A stretch of DNA of 20,375 bases, from assembly GCA_038232515.1 (NCBI GenBank), contig JBBSHS010000044.1, positions 1-20,375 on the forward strand, written 5' to 3'. This document shows, piece after piece, positions 12,904 to 20,375 of the stretch. The notes beneath the pieces are model-generated. The model was not told the origin of the DNA. It worked only from the letters and a program-made list of their open reading frames with translations, and searched no databases. This DNA is from JBBSHS01 sp038232515 (GTDB taxonomy: Bacteria; Actinomycetota; Acidimicrobiia; Acidimicrobiales; JAUJNH01). Made by a program: the position numbers and the translations under genes. Each line of letters starts with the position of its first letter. Positions within the stretch are counted from its first letter, which is position 1.

Positions 12904-14562
12904 TCAGGGAAGGTGGCCGGCGGCCCAGCAGGCGGTGGCGTCGTGACAGTTCTCGAGGGCCTTGAGAGTGGCGTGCAGTCGGGTGTGGTCGGCCGGTGCC
13001 AGCTGGGCGGCGGTGTTGTGGAGCTCGTCCGGATCGTGGCTGAGGTCGTAGTACTCGACCTCACCGTTGGCGTACTCAACATAGGTGGACGTCGCCGTGC
13101 GGATCGCTTCGTAGCTCGTCGGGTTCCCGCTGCTCTTCGCCTGGAAATCCGGGTCGACAGCGTTGACGTCGGGTCCGTGATGCTCCACCAGGGAGGCGGT
13201 GCGCCAGTCCCCGGCCGGTTGCCCGTGCAGCAGGGGGACGAGACTGTGACCGTCGACGTCGGCCGGTGTGGCCGCCCCGCCCAGAGCCTCGAAGGTGGGG
13301 GCCAGGTCGATGTTCTGCGCCAGGCTGTCCGGTGTGCGCCCGGCGGGGACGCCGGGCCCGGCCACCACCAGCGGGACCTGGATGTCTGTGTCGAATGCCG
13401 TCATCTTTCCCGGCGTGAGACGGTGCTCGCCCATGTGGTAGCCGTTGTCGGAGCTGAACACCAGGTAGGTGTTGTCGGCCACGCCGGCCGCCTTCAGGGT
13501 GTCCTCGAGGTGGCCGATCATGGCGTCTACCGCCTGCACCGACTGGGCACGCTTGCGGAACCCGTCGTCGATGTTGGCGATGTTGTCGCTGGTGAGAGGC
13601 TGAGCGGGGGCCAGCCACGACGGTGCGGCCGTCGGCAGCTGGTCGAACGCCGGACTGCGGGGGGCGGTCAGGCCGGGGAAGGCGCTGGCGTCACGGGGAG
13701 CCGGGGTAGAAGGCTTGTGGGGTGCGAAGGTGGCCAGCTCCAACAGGAACGGGCTGTGGGCGTCGGCCGCGCTCTTGATGAAGCCGGTGCCCTTGCCGGC
13801 CACCACATCGGTCAGGTAGTCCTGCGGCTGGCCTCCGTGGTGCACGACGTGGCCGTTCTCGTTCAGGTCGTAGTCGAGCTCGGGGTAGCCGTTGCCGGCG
13901 ACGTCCCACTCGTTCCAGCCCGGGGGCACGTACGGCCCCGCCCCGCCCTCGATGGCGGCCGGCTCGTACCCGTTGAGGTACTTGCCCATCATGGCGGTGC
14001 GGTAGCCCACTCCCTGCAGCGCCGTGGCGAAGGTCTGCTTCTCCTCGCCGCGGGCATGGAAGAGATCGAACCCGCCATCGGCCGTGGCCGTGGACCTGCC
14101 GCCCGCTTTGGCCTTGCCGTTGGTGAAGATCTCGGTGTCATGGGGGAACCGTCCGGTGAAGATGGAGGACCGGGACGGGCAGCACAACGAATCGGTCACC
14201 GTGTAGTCGGTGAACGTCATCCCGGCCTTCTGCAGCGCCTGAACATGGGGCATGTACTGCACGAGGTTGTCGGACAGGTCGTCCGTCAGGACGAACACGA
14301 TGTTGGGCCGACCGGCAGCACCGGTCGAGCCGGCAACACCACCCGACGCGCTGGATGACGCCCTGCCCGCCGACGGACCGCCTCCGGACGAGCAGCCGGC
14401 CGCAGTCAGAGCCGCAACCGCCACGACGGCGGCGACCCGCTCCGGCCTCAGGCGGCGGCTCCGGTGGATTCCGGCGCCGGCACGGGCGACGCCGGCCTGA
14501 CGTCGCAGCTGTGGACGGCCGAGGGCCCACCTGGGCACGGGATGCCGCAACCATCCGGTCAT
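12904..14562 (-). CDS. Lipoprotein sulfatase (arylsulfatase family)
   Basis: A 552-residue exported sulfatase of the alkaline-phosphatase superfamily that would hydrolyse sulfate esters outside the membrane. A basic N-terminus of ~42 residues leads into a hydrophobic stretch ending in LTAAGC with lipid-anchor Cys57. After a Ser/Gly-rich linker the catalytic domain begins RPNIVFVLTDDL (85-96), with metal-binding Asp94 and Asp95. The active-site signature is C127-C-P-S-R131 followed by SSIFTGRFPH; C127 must be converted to formylglycine by a separate maturation enzyme not encoded here. MMGKYLNGYEP holds the conserved Lys, and VFSSDNGYHMGEH the late Asp-Asn metal site. The overall pattern is nearest to the N-acetylglucosamine-6-sulfatase/arylsulfatase-like group, but the substrate cannot be read from the sequence. 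The start is the first in-frame ATG, with CGGAG eight bases upstream; the N-terminus before the signal segment is long, so a later non-ATG start is possible. Confidence 0.9.
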   Translation of the reverse strand: MTGWLRHPVPRWALGRPQLRRQAGVARAGAGIHRSRRLRPERVAAVVAVAALTAAGCSSGGGPSAGRASSSASGGVAGSTGAAGRPNIVFVLTDDLSDNLVQYMPHVQALQKAGMTFTDYTVTDSLCCPSRSSIFTGRFPHDTEIFTNGKAKAGGRSTATADGGFDLFHARGEEKQTFATALQGVGYRTAMMGKYLNGYEPAAIEGGAGPYVPPGWNEWDVAGNGYPELDYDLNENGHVVHHGGQPQDYLTDVVAGKGTGFIKSAADAHSPFLLELATFAPHKPSTPAPRDASAFPGLTAPRSPAFDQLPTAAPSWLAPAQPLTSDNIANIDDGFRKRAQSVQAVDAMIGHLEDTLKAAGVADNTYLVFSSDNGYHMGEHRLTPGKMTAFDTDIQVPLVVAGPGVPAGRTPDSLAQNIDLAPTFEALGGAATPADVDGHSLVPLLHGQPAGDWRTASLVEHHGPDVNAVDPDFQAKSSGNPTSYEAIRTATSTYVEYANGEVEYYDLSHDPDELHNTAAQLAPADHTRLHATLKALENCHDATACWAAGHLP

Positions 14563-14645
14563 GAGACAACTCCGATCCAGCCGGATCCGCTACCGGCGAC
14601 GCCTGTATCGTCGGTCGGGCTCGTGAGCGGCCGACGTTGATCGTG

Positions 14646-14696
14646 TTAGAGGCCGATGACGCCGATGGCGAACCTGGCGACCTCGACGGGGCTCAC
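14646..14696 (-). CDS. Possible 16-residue ORF coupled to the permease gene
   Basis: GTG at 14696 overlaps the dppC stop as GTGA and opens a 16-codon frame, VSPVEVARFAIGVIGL, ending in TAA. It has no recognisable family and could be chance. It could instead be the start of a lost downstream operon gene, since the ATPase genes expected after dppC are missing. The rest of the 130-bp gap to the sulfatase start shows no clear promoter. Confidence 0.2.
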   Translation of the reverse strand: MSPVEVARFAIGVIGL

Positions 14697-15532
14697 GGCG
14701 GCACAGCCCGTTGCCAACGGGGGTTGAGGACGGGTTCGAGCCCGACCCCGAGAAAGGCGAAGCCGATCACGGTGGCGGCGATGGCGAAGCCGGGCGGGAG
14801 CAACCACCACTTCCACGCCGGCGTGAAGTAGAGGCCGGGGCTGTTGAGTGCCCGGTTGATGATGAGCCCCCAGCTCACCGCCGTCGGGTCGGAGAGCCCC
14901 AGAAAGGCGAGCTCGGCTTCCAGTAGCACGGCCGTTCCGGCGATGAGCACGAGCTCGGAGACCAGGAGGGGGGCCACAGCCGGTACCAGGTGGCGACGGA
15001 TCACGTAGACCGGACCGCCGCCGAAGCCCCTGGCCGACTCTATGAACCCCTCGCCCCGCAGCCGCAGGACCTGCGACCGCAACACCCGGGCGACGACGGG
15101 ACAGGTGATGAGGGCGATCACGAGCACCAGGCTCGTGCGGCTGGCACCGGCCAGGGCGCCCACCAGGACCAGCAGCGGGAGACGGGGGATGGCCAGCACC
15201 ACATCTATCACCCGCATGACGACCAAGTCGACCAGACCGCCGAGGAGCCCGGCGCCCATGCCGATCAGAAGACCGAGTGTCACCGACAGGGCGGCCACGG
15301 CCAGGCCCAGGGTGAGCGAGCTGCGCGCCCCCCAGATGACCTGCGAGGCGATGTCCTGTCCGATGTTGTTGGTGCCCAGCGGGTGGTGAAATGACGGCGG
15401 CAGGAAAGCGTCGCCGCTGAGGGCCCGGGGGTCGAAGGGAGCCAGAGCCGGGGCCAGGAGGGCCACCAGGGAGACGGCCAGGACAAGTCCCGCGCCCATG
15501 ACCACGAGAGGAGCACGCAACAGCGCTCTCAA
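14693..15532 (-). CDS. Oligopeptide/nickel-type ABC importer permease, DppC-like
   Basis: Inner-membrane permease of the BPD_transp_1 family, 279 residues, second channel subunit of a peptide/opine/nickel-type importer. It begins with a membrane helix (about 9-28), then the family-typical periplasmic loop ALAPFDP...HPLGTNNIGQDIASQVIWGARSSL in which PLGTNNIGQD is diagnostic (shown in two parts). The cytoplasmic EAA-type loop is ESARGFGGGPVYVIRRHLVPA and AFLGLSDPTAVSWGLIIN is the usual C-terminal motif. Start TTG at 15532 overlaps the dppB stop as TTGA, giving a normal N-terminus; the frame is open upstream to 15619, but that part overlaps dppB. It is coupled to dppB and is the last recognisable gene of the operon. 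The substrate is not predictable. Confidence 0.88.
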   Translation of the reverse strand: MRALLRAPLVVMGAGLVLAVSLVALLAPALAPFDPRALSGDAFLPPSFHHPLGTNNIGQDIASQVIWGARSSLTLGLAVAALSVTLGLLIGMGAGLLGGLVDLVVMRVIDVVLAIPRLPLLVLVGALAGASRTSLVLVIALITCPVVARVLRSQVLRLRGEGFIESARGFGGGPVYVIRRHLVPAVAPLLVSELVLIAGTAVLLEAELAFLGLSDPTAVSWGLIINRALNSPGLYFTPAWKWWLLPPGFAIAATVIGFAFLGVGLEPVLNPRWQRAVPP

Positions 15533-16554
15533 CGGGTGGTCCGGGGGTCGAGGACGCGGTAGAGGGAATCGGCCGCGAAGTTGAGGGTCACGACCACCAG
15601 GCTGAGCACGAGGAAGCAACCCCCCAGCGTGGGATAGTCACGGAAGGACACGGCCTCGAACACCAGGCGGCCCATGCCCTGGTAGGCGAACACCGTCTCC
15701 ACCACGATGACCTCGGTCATGGCCATGCCGACGTGGAGCGCGGTCAGGGTGACAACCGGCAGCAGGGCGTTGCGGGCCCCGTAGCGGTATTTCAGCCGGC
15801 GTTCGCCGAGCCCTTTGGCCCGCCCGAGGAGCAGGTAGTCGGCGCCGAGCTCGCCCACCATGCTGGCCCGCATGGTGAGGTACTGGCTGGAGGCGAATCC
15901 AAGGGCCAGCACGGCGGCCGGAAGTACCAGGTGATGACCGACATCGACCACCCAGGCCAATGGGTCGGCCTGGTGTGAGAAAGGCGTGAAGGACCCGGCC
16001 ACGGGGAACCAACCCAGCTTCACCGAGAACGCCAGCACTGCCAGAGACCCGAGAAAGAACGTCGGGAAGCTGCGGAGGGCGAGCGACGTCGCCACCAGCG
16101 TACGGTCGGCCCCTTTTCCCCGCCGCCACGCCGAGTGGATTCCCGCAACCCATCCCACGATGACGGCCAGGAGCATGGCTGCTCCCACGAGAAGGAGCGT
16201 CCAGGGCAGGCGCTCCTTCACCAGCTCCGCCACGGGGACGTTGTAGCGGATGGACACACCGAGATCGCCATGAGTCAGGCCCCCCAGATACCGTCCGTAC
16301 TGGGTGAACAACGGTCGGTCGAGCCCGTAGTACGCCTCCAGCTTGGACCGGGTGACGGCGTCCTGCACGTAGCTGACGTTGCCCTCGGTCGTGAGGGACG
16401 TGACCGGGTCACCGGGCCTGGCGCGCGGAAGGAAGAAGTTGAGGGTGATGAGCAGGAAGACGGTGACGACGTACGACAGGGCCAGGGGCGAGGCCGTCCC
16501 CCGGGTAGTTCGGGAGGGCCGGGCCCCTACCTTGGAGGAGGAGTAAGAGGACAC
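15529..16554 (-). CDS. Oligopeptide/nickel-type ABC importer permease, DppB-like
   Basis: Inner-membrane permease of the BPD_transp_1 family, 341 residues from the GTG at 16554. The first helix is LALSYVVTVFLLITLNFFLP, followed by the conserved RPGDPV and a large periplasmic loop with YGLDRPLFTQYGRYL and GDLGVSIRYN, all typical of DppB/OppB. The EAA-type loop is DYLLLGRAKGLGERRLKYRY (family pattern DYVRTARAKGLSERRVLxRH), and VVETVFAYQGMGRLVFEAV is the conserved C-terminal region. The start lies eight bases after the binding-protein stop; there is no obvious Shine-Dalgarno, so translation may depend on coupling. About 25 Ser/Arg-rich residues precede the first helix. Confidence 0.88.
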   Translation of the reverse strand: MSSYSSSKVGARPSRTTRGTASPLALSYVVTVFLLITLNFFLPRARPGDPVTSLTTEGNVSYVQDAVTRSKLEAYYGLDRPLFTQYGRYLGGLTHGDLGVSIRYNVPVAELVKERLPWTLLLVGAAMLLAVIVGWVAGIHSAWRRGKGADRTLVATSLALRSFPTFFLGSLAVLAFSVKLGWFPVAGSFTPFSHQADPLAWVVDVGHHLVLPAAVLALGFASSQYLTMRASMVGELGADYLLLGRAKGLGERRLKYRYGARNALLPVVTLTALHVGMAMTEVIVVETVFAYQGMGRLVFEAVSFRDYPTLGGCFLVLSLVVVTLNFAADSLYRVLDPRTTR

Positions 16555-16562
16555 CCGGTGTT

Positions 16563-18254
16563 CTACTTGGTGGGACGAATGGCCGTTCCCGTCTTCCTTC
16601 CGGTGATGAAGACCTGCTTGTTCTCGGCCGAGGGAACGGTGCTGGCCACGCCGCCGGGCGTGAAGTACCACTGGTCGAAGGCGGCCTTGCGGAAGATCTC
16701 GAAGCTGTCGGCGTAGAAGAGCATGAGGAGTGGGAGGTCAGCAGCCACCAGTCGCTGTATCTGGGCGACGATCTTCTTGCGCTCGTCGACGTCTATGGCC
16801 GACTGCTGCTGGTCGATGAGCTGGTCCACGGTGGGATTGATGTAGCCCTGGGCGTGTTGCGTGCTCTTCATCTTCGACGAGTACACCTGGTAGAAGTAGT
16901 CGCCCTCACCATGGTCGGTGTTCATACCACCGGAGCTGATGATGGCCATCTCCGAGCTGCCGGCGATTACGCGCTGGTTGAAGGTGGGCGTGTCGAGCGC
17001 CTGAGGAGTGAGCTCCACACCCACCGCGGCCAGGGAGCTCACCACCACGTCGACGTACGGCCCGACCGGGTTGGCCACCAGCAGGGTGAAGCGGAGGGGT
17101 TGACCGTTGGGGCCCTGCCGGACGCCCTGGCCGCCGTTGCGCCTGTACCCGGCGGCATCGAGCATCGCCTCGGCCGCGTTCCGGTCGAAGGGGTACTGCT
17201 CGACGTCGACGTGGTAGGGGTTGGCGGGAGGGATCCATCCTGGGTTCCCGGGTGTCCCGTTCTCACCGAAGAGGCGCTTCACAAGATCCTGGCGGTCGAT
17301 GGCCCGGGCGCAGGCGTGGCGGAACTGCACGTCAGCCAGTGCACCCCCCTTGGCGATGTTCCAGTACAGGGCGCTGCCGAAGTTGCCCGCTGGTGCCTTG
17401 AGCACCCCGAAGGCCGGGTTGGCCCGGAACGAGGCCAGGACCTCCGGGCGGACGCCTGACGCTCCGGCCGAACTGCTGCCTGCGTCCAACTCGCCGGCTT
17501 GAAGGGCGTTGAGCGTGTCGCCCACCGGGCGGTATTCGAGGCGCTGTACGAACGGCCTGCCCAGGAAGTAGCCGTCGTAGGCGGTGTAGAGATAAGCGCC
17601 CTGGCCGCGGGTGTAGGAATCGAGACGGTAGGGGCCCGAGCCGACCAGCACCGCAGGGTCGCTCTGCATGGCCGCATTAGGTATGGACGACCAGATGTGC
17701 TTGGGCACTATCGGGACCGAGCCAACACCCCCGTAGCCGAAGAACGGGGCGATCGGCTTGGCCAGGCTGAACACCACGGTGCGAGGATCGGTGGCCTTGA
17801 CCTCGGCGATATCAGCCAGGGGCTGGATGATCACCTGCGGGGAAATGGTCTGACGGCGGAAGTAGTCGAACGTGAATGCGACATCCTCGGCCGTCAAGGG
17901 CTGACCGTCGTGCCACGTCACGCCGTCCCGCAAGGTGAAGGTGTAGGACCTGCCGTCGTCCGACCGCTTGTAGCCCGTGGCCAGCCACGGCACGAACTGG
18001 CCGGAGTTGTCCTTCCAGTACAGGGTGTCGTAGATGAAGCTCGTCTGGATGTAGCCGCCGCCCCGCATGTAGGCGAAGGGCGAGGGAAAGCCCTGGTCCC
18101 CTCCGCTGGTCAGCTTCAGCGTGGGCCGGGCCACGGGCGTGCCGTCGTTGCCGGTCCCCGGAGCGACCGTGCTCTTCTTCGATGAAGAGCACCCGCCCAG
18201 CACCAGCGCTCCGGCCAGTCCGGCCGACCCCATGAGAAACGTTCGTCTGTCCAC
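16563..18254 (-). CDS. Extracellular solute-binding lipoprotein, family 5
   Basis: Binding protein (SBP_bac_5) of the peptide/nickel-type importer, 563 residues, delivering substrate to the DppB/DppC-like permeases. The N-terminus DRRTFLMGSAGLAGALVLGGC has the twin-arginine RRTFL pattern and a lipobox ending in Cys22, so it is probably exported by Tat and then lipid-anchored. Family hallmarks are YTFTLRDGVTWHDGQPLTAE in the first domain (DGVxWHDGxPxTAxDV), IVPKHIW, GSGPYRLDSY, a DRNAAEAMLDAAGY region and a C-terminal domain with LPLLMLFYADSFEIFRK. The start is GTG at 18254. It is the first gene of the operon; the region upstream carries two direct repeats and a weak CATAAA -10-like element. 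The ligand is unknown; peptide, opine, sugar or metal chelate are all possible in this family. Confidence 0.9.
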   Translation of the reverse strand: MDRRTFLMGSAGLAGALVLGGCSSSKKSTVAPGTGNDGTPVARPTLKLTSGGDQGFPSPFAYMRGGGYIQTSFIYDTLYWKDNSGQFVPWLATGYKRSDDGRSYTFTLRDGVTWHDGQPLTAEDVAFTFDYFRRQTISPQVIIQPLADIAEVKATDPRTVVFSLAKPIAPFFGYGGVGSVPIVPKHIWSSIPNAAMQSDPAVLVGSGPYRLDSYTRGQGAYLYTAYDGYFLGRPFVQRLEYRPVGDTLNALQAGELDAGSSSAGASGVRPEVLASFRANPAFGVLKAPAGNFGSALYWNIAKGGALADVQFRHACARAIDRQDLVKRLFGENGTPGNPGWIPPANPYHVDVEQYPFDRNAAEAMLDAAGYRRNGGQGVRQGPNGQPLRFTLLVANPVGPYVDVVVSSLAAVGVELTPQALDTPTFNQRVIAGSSEMAIISSGGMNTDHGEGDYFYQVYSSKMKSTQHAQGYINPTVDQLIDQQQSAIDVDERKKIVAQIQRLVAADLPLLMLFYADSFEIFRKAAFDQWYFTPGGVASTVPSAENKQVFITGRKTGTAIRPTK

Positions 18255-18319
18255 GCCGCCAAGCTGTCAGCTCTACCGGTCCAGGCCAAGGATCGTGGAC
18301 GCGCATTTATGGAGCCACG

Positions 18320-18350
18320 ACGCGTAGGTGAAGGGACCTTACGCGTAGGT
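18320..18350. promoter_or_regulatory. Two ACGCGTAGGT direct repeats upstream of the importer operon
   Basis: ACGCGTAGGT occurs exactly at 18320-18329 and again at 18341-18350, a spacing of 21 bp start to start, or two DNA turns. The sites lie 66-96 bp upstream of the binding-protein gene and just downstream of the LuxR gene stop. On the minus strand a CATAAA (4 of 6 to the -10 consensus) lies 17 bp beyond CCTTCA, so the proximal repeat would fall in the spacer of such a promoter and the distal one just upstream of its -35. A regulator binding as a dimer on one DNA face is the natural reading; the adjacent LuxR protein is the obvious candidate. Confidence 0.5.
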
Positions 18351-18385
18351 CGGCGCCTCGCGAAGGATCGTTGCGGTGGCAGGCC

Positions 18386-20375
18386 TCAGCCGTCACCGGC
18401 GCTGGCCGCCCACGCTGCCAGTTGCCTCCGCTGGTGCAATCCGGTCTTGGCCATCAGGTGTTGCATGTGCTTGTGGACCGTCCGGGGCGAGACGAACAGG
18501 CGCGAGGCGATCTCTGCGTTCCCCAGGCGATCGGCCACCAGAGCGAGCACCTCGGCCTCGCGCCGGGTGATCCCGAGCGACGCCAGACCGGCCGGCAGGT
18601 CTGTGGTCATCCGTCGTCGACGGGGCACGGGTAACCCGGCGGTTCGAAGCAGGGCCCGGCTCCGCGACCCGAGGCGGGCATGGCCGCTGTGATCGAAGAA
18701 GGTGGCGGCCTCGTGGAGCCAGGGCTCCGGTGTCCCCCAGCCGTCCCCCATGGCCGCTTCGGCCACCATTCGACGAGCAAGCTGGCCCGGTCCCCCGCCG
18801 CCGCCGACGGCCATCTCGGCCTCCCCGGCGGCGAACGACAGCCCGGCTGCGTCCGGTTGACCGCGACGGCCCAGAGTCACCGCCCGCGCATAGCCCAGGA
18901 AACCCCGGTGGATGGGCCGGGCCATCACCGCCGATGCCTCGAACTCAGCCTGGGTTGCCTCGGCGTCGCGGTCCTCGAATGCGTGCACCACCAGCCAGAG
19001 GCCCCGGAAGATCCAGGGAAGAGATCCTGGTTCATCCCGTACGAGGTCCATGGCGCGGTCGAAATGGCCGAGGGCCCGGGCCGGGTTGTCCTCGAGGAGC
19101 GAGTGAAGGCCCCGGCACTGGCCCCACACCCCAGCGGCGACGTTGCTGTCACCCCGGCCATGCAGGAGCGCCTCCGTCACCGCTTCCTCCATCTGGTCCC
19201 GGTCACCCGCTATGGCGTGGCACTCGGCCTGGCGAAGTAGCGCCATGGGCAGCAGCAGGCCCAGGTGCAACCGTCGGGCAGAGTCGGCACAACGTCGCGC
19301 CGCCACCAGACCAGGCATGGCTGCGAACCGGAAAGCCAGCACCGTGGCCACATGGAGGTCGAGATCGGCGGCGGTGGCCAGGGCGCCAGCCTTGTAGGCC
19401 AGGTCCCGTGCCTCCCGCAGACGGTCGGGGCGGAGGCGGATGAGCATGTCCAGCAGGGCCAACTCGTGCAGAGCGCGGATGCGCCACAACGTCAGCCCGT
19501 GGAGCTGGGCGATCCGGTAGGCCTGCTCGAACGACCGCTCCGCCTCGTCAAGGTCCCAGAGGCGGGCGCAGCGACCGATCACCTCGAGCGCCTCGCAGGC
19601 AACCTCCGGGAGCCCTGCCCTCTCGGCGACGTCGAGAGCACCCCGTGCGAGGGCGTGGGCGTCGTCCAGGCGTGCTTCCCCCACGGCCACATGGGCACCA
19701 ATGGCGTCGATCGACGCCAGCAGGGAAACGTCGCCACAATCCTCAGCCAGCCGACGGGCACGTTCCAGTTGGCCGAGCACCACCGGCCAGTTCCCGCTCG
19801 GGATCACCGCTCGGGCCAAACTCACGTGGGCTGCGGCCCGGCGGACAGGGCTCGGACCGGGCTGCGCCTCCAACTGGCACAGGAGCCTGTGACCCACCTC
19901 GATCGCCCGGTCGCTCTTGGCCGCGAAGGCCAGCACTTCGGTAAGGGTCTCGTCGATCTCGACAGCCAGGCCCGGTGCGCAGCCGGCGAGGCCTCTTCCC
20001 CGTTCGAGTGCTTCTTCGGCCGTGGCCAGGGCGCCTTGGGCGAGCGCTCTGCGGCCCGACAGCAGCAGGAGCCGAGCCGCACACCCGACGTCGCCGGCCG
20101 CCTCGGCGAGGTCGACCGCCCGCTCACACCATGCTCCGGGGAACCCGGGATGCGCTTCTTCGACCGCCCGCAGGGCGCGTCGCAGGACCTCCACCCGCTC
20201 GGGAGGAAGCAGGTTGCCCAGCACGGCGTCGCGAGTCAGAGCGTGGCGGAAGCAGAAGGCCTGCCGGTCGGTGGAGGGCGGCCCTTCGGCCACCAGAAGC
20301 TGTGCCGCCAGACCTCGGCGCAGAACCGCCAGCACAGCCCGCTCGTCGAGATCGACCATCTTCGACAGGAGCCGC
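18386..20375 (-). CDS. Large LuxR-family transcriptional regulator (LAL-like), N-terminus outside window
   Basis: The visible 662 residues are the C-terminal part of a large LuxR-type regulator; the frame is open to the right edge (RLLSKMVDLDERAVL), so the ATG at 20359 is internal and the true start lies outside. The missing part should contain the AAA/NB-ARC-like ATPase of LAL proteins; FRHALTRDAVLGNLLPPER is the usual stretch following it. A long Ala/Leu/Arg-rich helical region with TPR-like repeats (most of the protein) follows. The last ~60 residues form the LuxR/GerE DNA-binding domain: ITRREAEVLALVADRLGNAE, then IASRLFVSPRTVHKHMQHLM with the recognition helix, then KTGLHQRRQLAAWA. It precedes the importer operon on the same strand by 131 bp and probably controls it, perhaps through the repeats between them. 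Inducer unknown. Confidence 0.88.
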   Translation of the reverse strand, partial: RLLSKMVDLDERAVLAVLRRGLAAQLLVAEGPPSTDRQAFCFRHALTRDAVLGNLLPPERVEVLRRALRAVEEAHPGFPGAWCERAVDLAEAAGDVGCAARLLLLSGRRALAQGALATAEEALERGRGLAGCAPGLAVEIDETLTEVLAFAAKSDRAIEVGHRLLCQLEAQPGPSPVRRAAAHVSLARAVIPSGNWPVVLGQLERARRLAEDCGDVSLLASIDAIGAHVAVGEARLDDAHALARGALDVAERAGLPEVACEALEVIGRCARLWDLDEAERSFEQAYRIAQLHGLTLWRIRALHELALLDMLIRLRPDRLREARDLAYKAGALATAADLDLHVATVLAFRFAAMPGLVAARRCADSARRLHLGLLLPMALLRQAECHAIAGDRDQMEEAVTEALLHGRGDSNVAAGVWGQCRGLHSLLEDNPARALGHFDRAMDLVRDEPGSLPWIFRGLWLVVHAFEDRDAEATQAEFEASAVMARPIHRGFLGYARAVTLGRRGQPDAAGLSFAAGEAEMAVGGGGGPGQLARRMVAEAAMGDGWGTPEPWLHEAATFFDHSGHARLGSRSRALLRTAGLPVPRRRRMTTDLPAGLASLGITRREAEVLALVADRLGNAEIASRLFVSPRTVHKHMQHLMAKTGLHQRRQLAAWAASAGDG

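Noticed and set aside
12913..14358. 481-codon open frame on the plus strand
   Set aside because: Antisense to the sulfatase; Gly/Val-rich with no family pattern.
1..20375. CRISPR array, insertion sequence, tRNA-linked integration or toxin-antitoxin pair
   Set aside because: No regularly spaced repeats, transposase, integrase, tRNA or small toxin-like gene pair could be recognised on either strand.

Overview
This is a high-GC window (roughly 70% by eye, with many GTG/TTG starts) that reads as a chromosomal segment of an actinobacterium. The mix of an Uup-type ABC-F protein, a znuACB-zur operon, a phosphoribulokinase and a large LuxR regulator would fit an Acidimicrobiia-like lineage, but that placement is inference. 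No tRNA, rRNA, CRISPR array, transposase or phage gene was found.

Layout. (1) 1-654, minus: a cyclopropane-fatty-acyl-phospholipid synthase-like gene, broken by a frameshift and an in-frame stop and running off the left edge. (2) 725-5731, minus: a metal-uptake operon, znuA-znuC-znuB-zur, followed by an ABC-F gene of the Uup type. A sigma70-like promoter whose -10 lies inside a Fur/Zur-like box precedes znuA, so the operon, including its own regulator, is probably zinc-repressed. (3) 5943-8985, plus: three overlapping genes, wecB (UDP-GlcNAc 2-epimerase), an OSBS/NSAR-type enolase-superfamily enzyme and a HAD phosphatase. A diverged copy of the wecB 3' end lies just after the HAD gene. (4) 9176-10150, plus: phosphoribulokinase. 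(5) 10193-11035, minus: a ZIP metal transporter whose promoter region carries a perfect 14-bp palindrome of DtxR/IdeR/MntR type. (6) 11179-12849, plus: an ABC1/UbiB-family atypical kinase with two C-terminal membrane segments. (7) 12904-14562, minus: a lipoprotein sulfatase. (8) 14693-18254, minus: an oligopeptide-type ABC importer (permease dppC, permease dppB, lipoprotein binding protein) without ATPase genes. (9) 18386-20375, minus: the C-terminal part of a large LuxR-family regulator that continues beyond the right edge, with two exact 10-bp direct repeats 21 bp apart between it and the binding-protein gene.

How they work together. Two independent metal circuits are visible (Zur box on znu, DtxR-like palindrome on ZIP). 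The importer and LuxR gene probably form a sense-and-import unit. The HAD phosphatase close to phosphoribulokinase may be a CbbY-like repair enzyme of the Calvin cycle, although no RuBisCO gene is in view. The most unusual signal is the duplicated wecB tail bracketing the menC-like/HAD pair, which suggests that this pair was inserted at, or recombined next to, the end of a wecB gene. I did not find a clearly new defence or mobile system.
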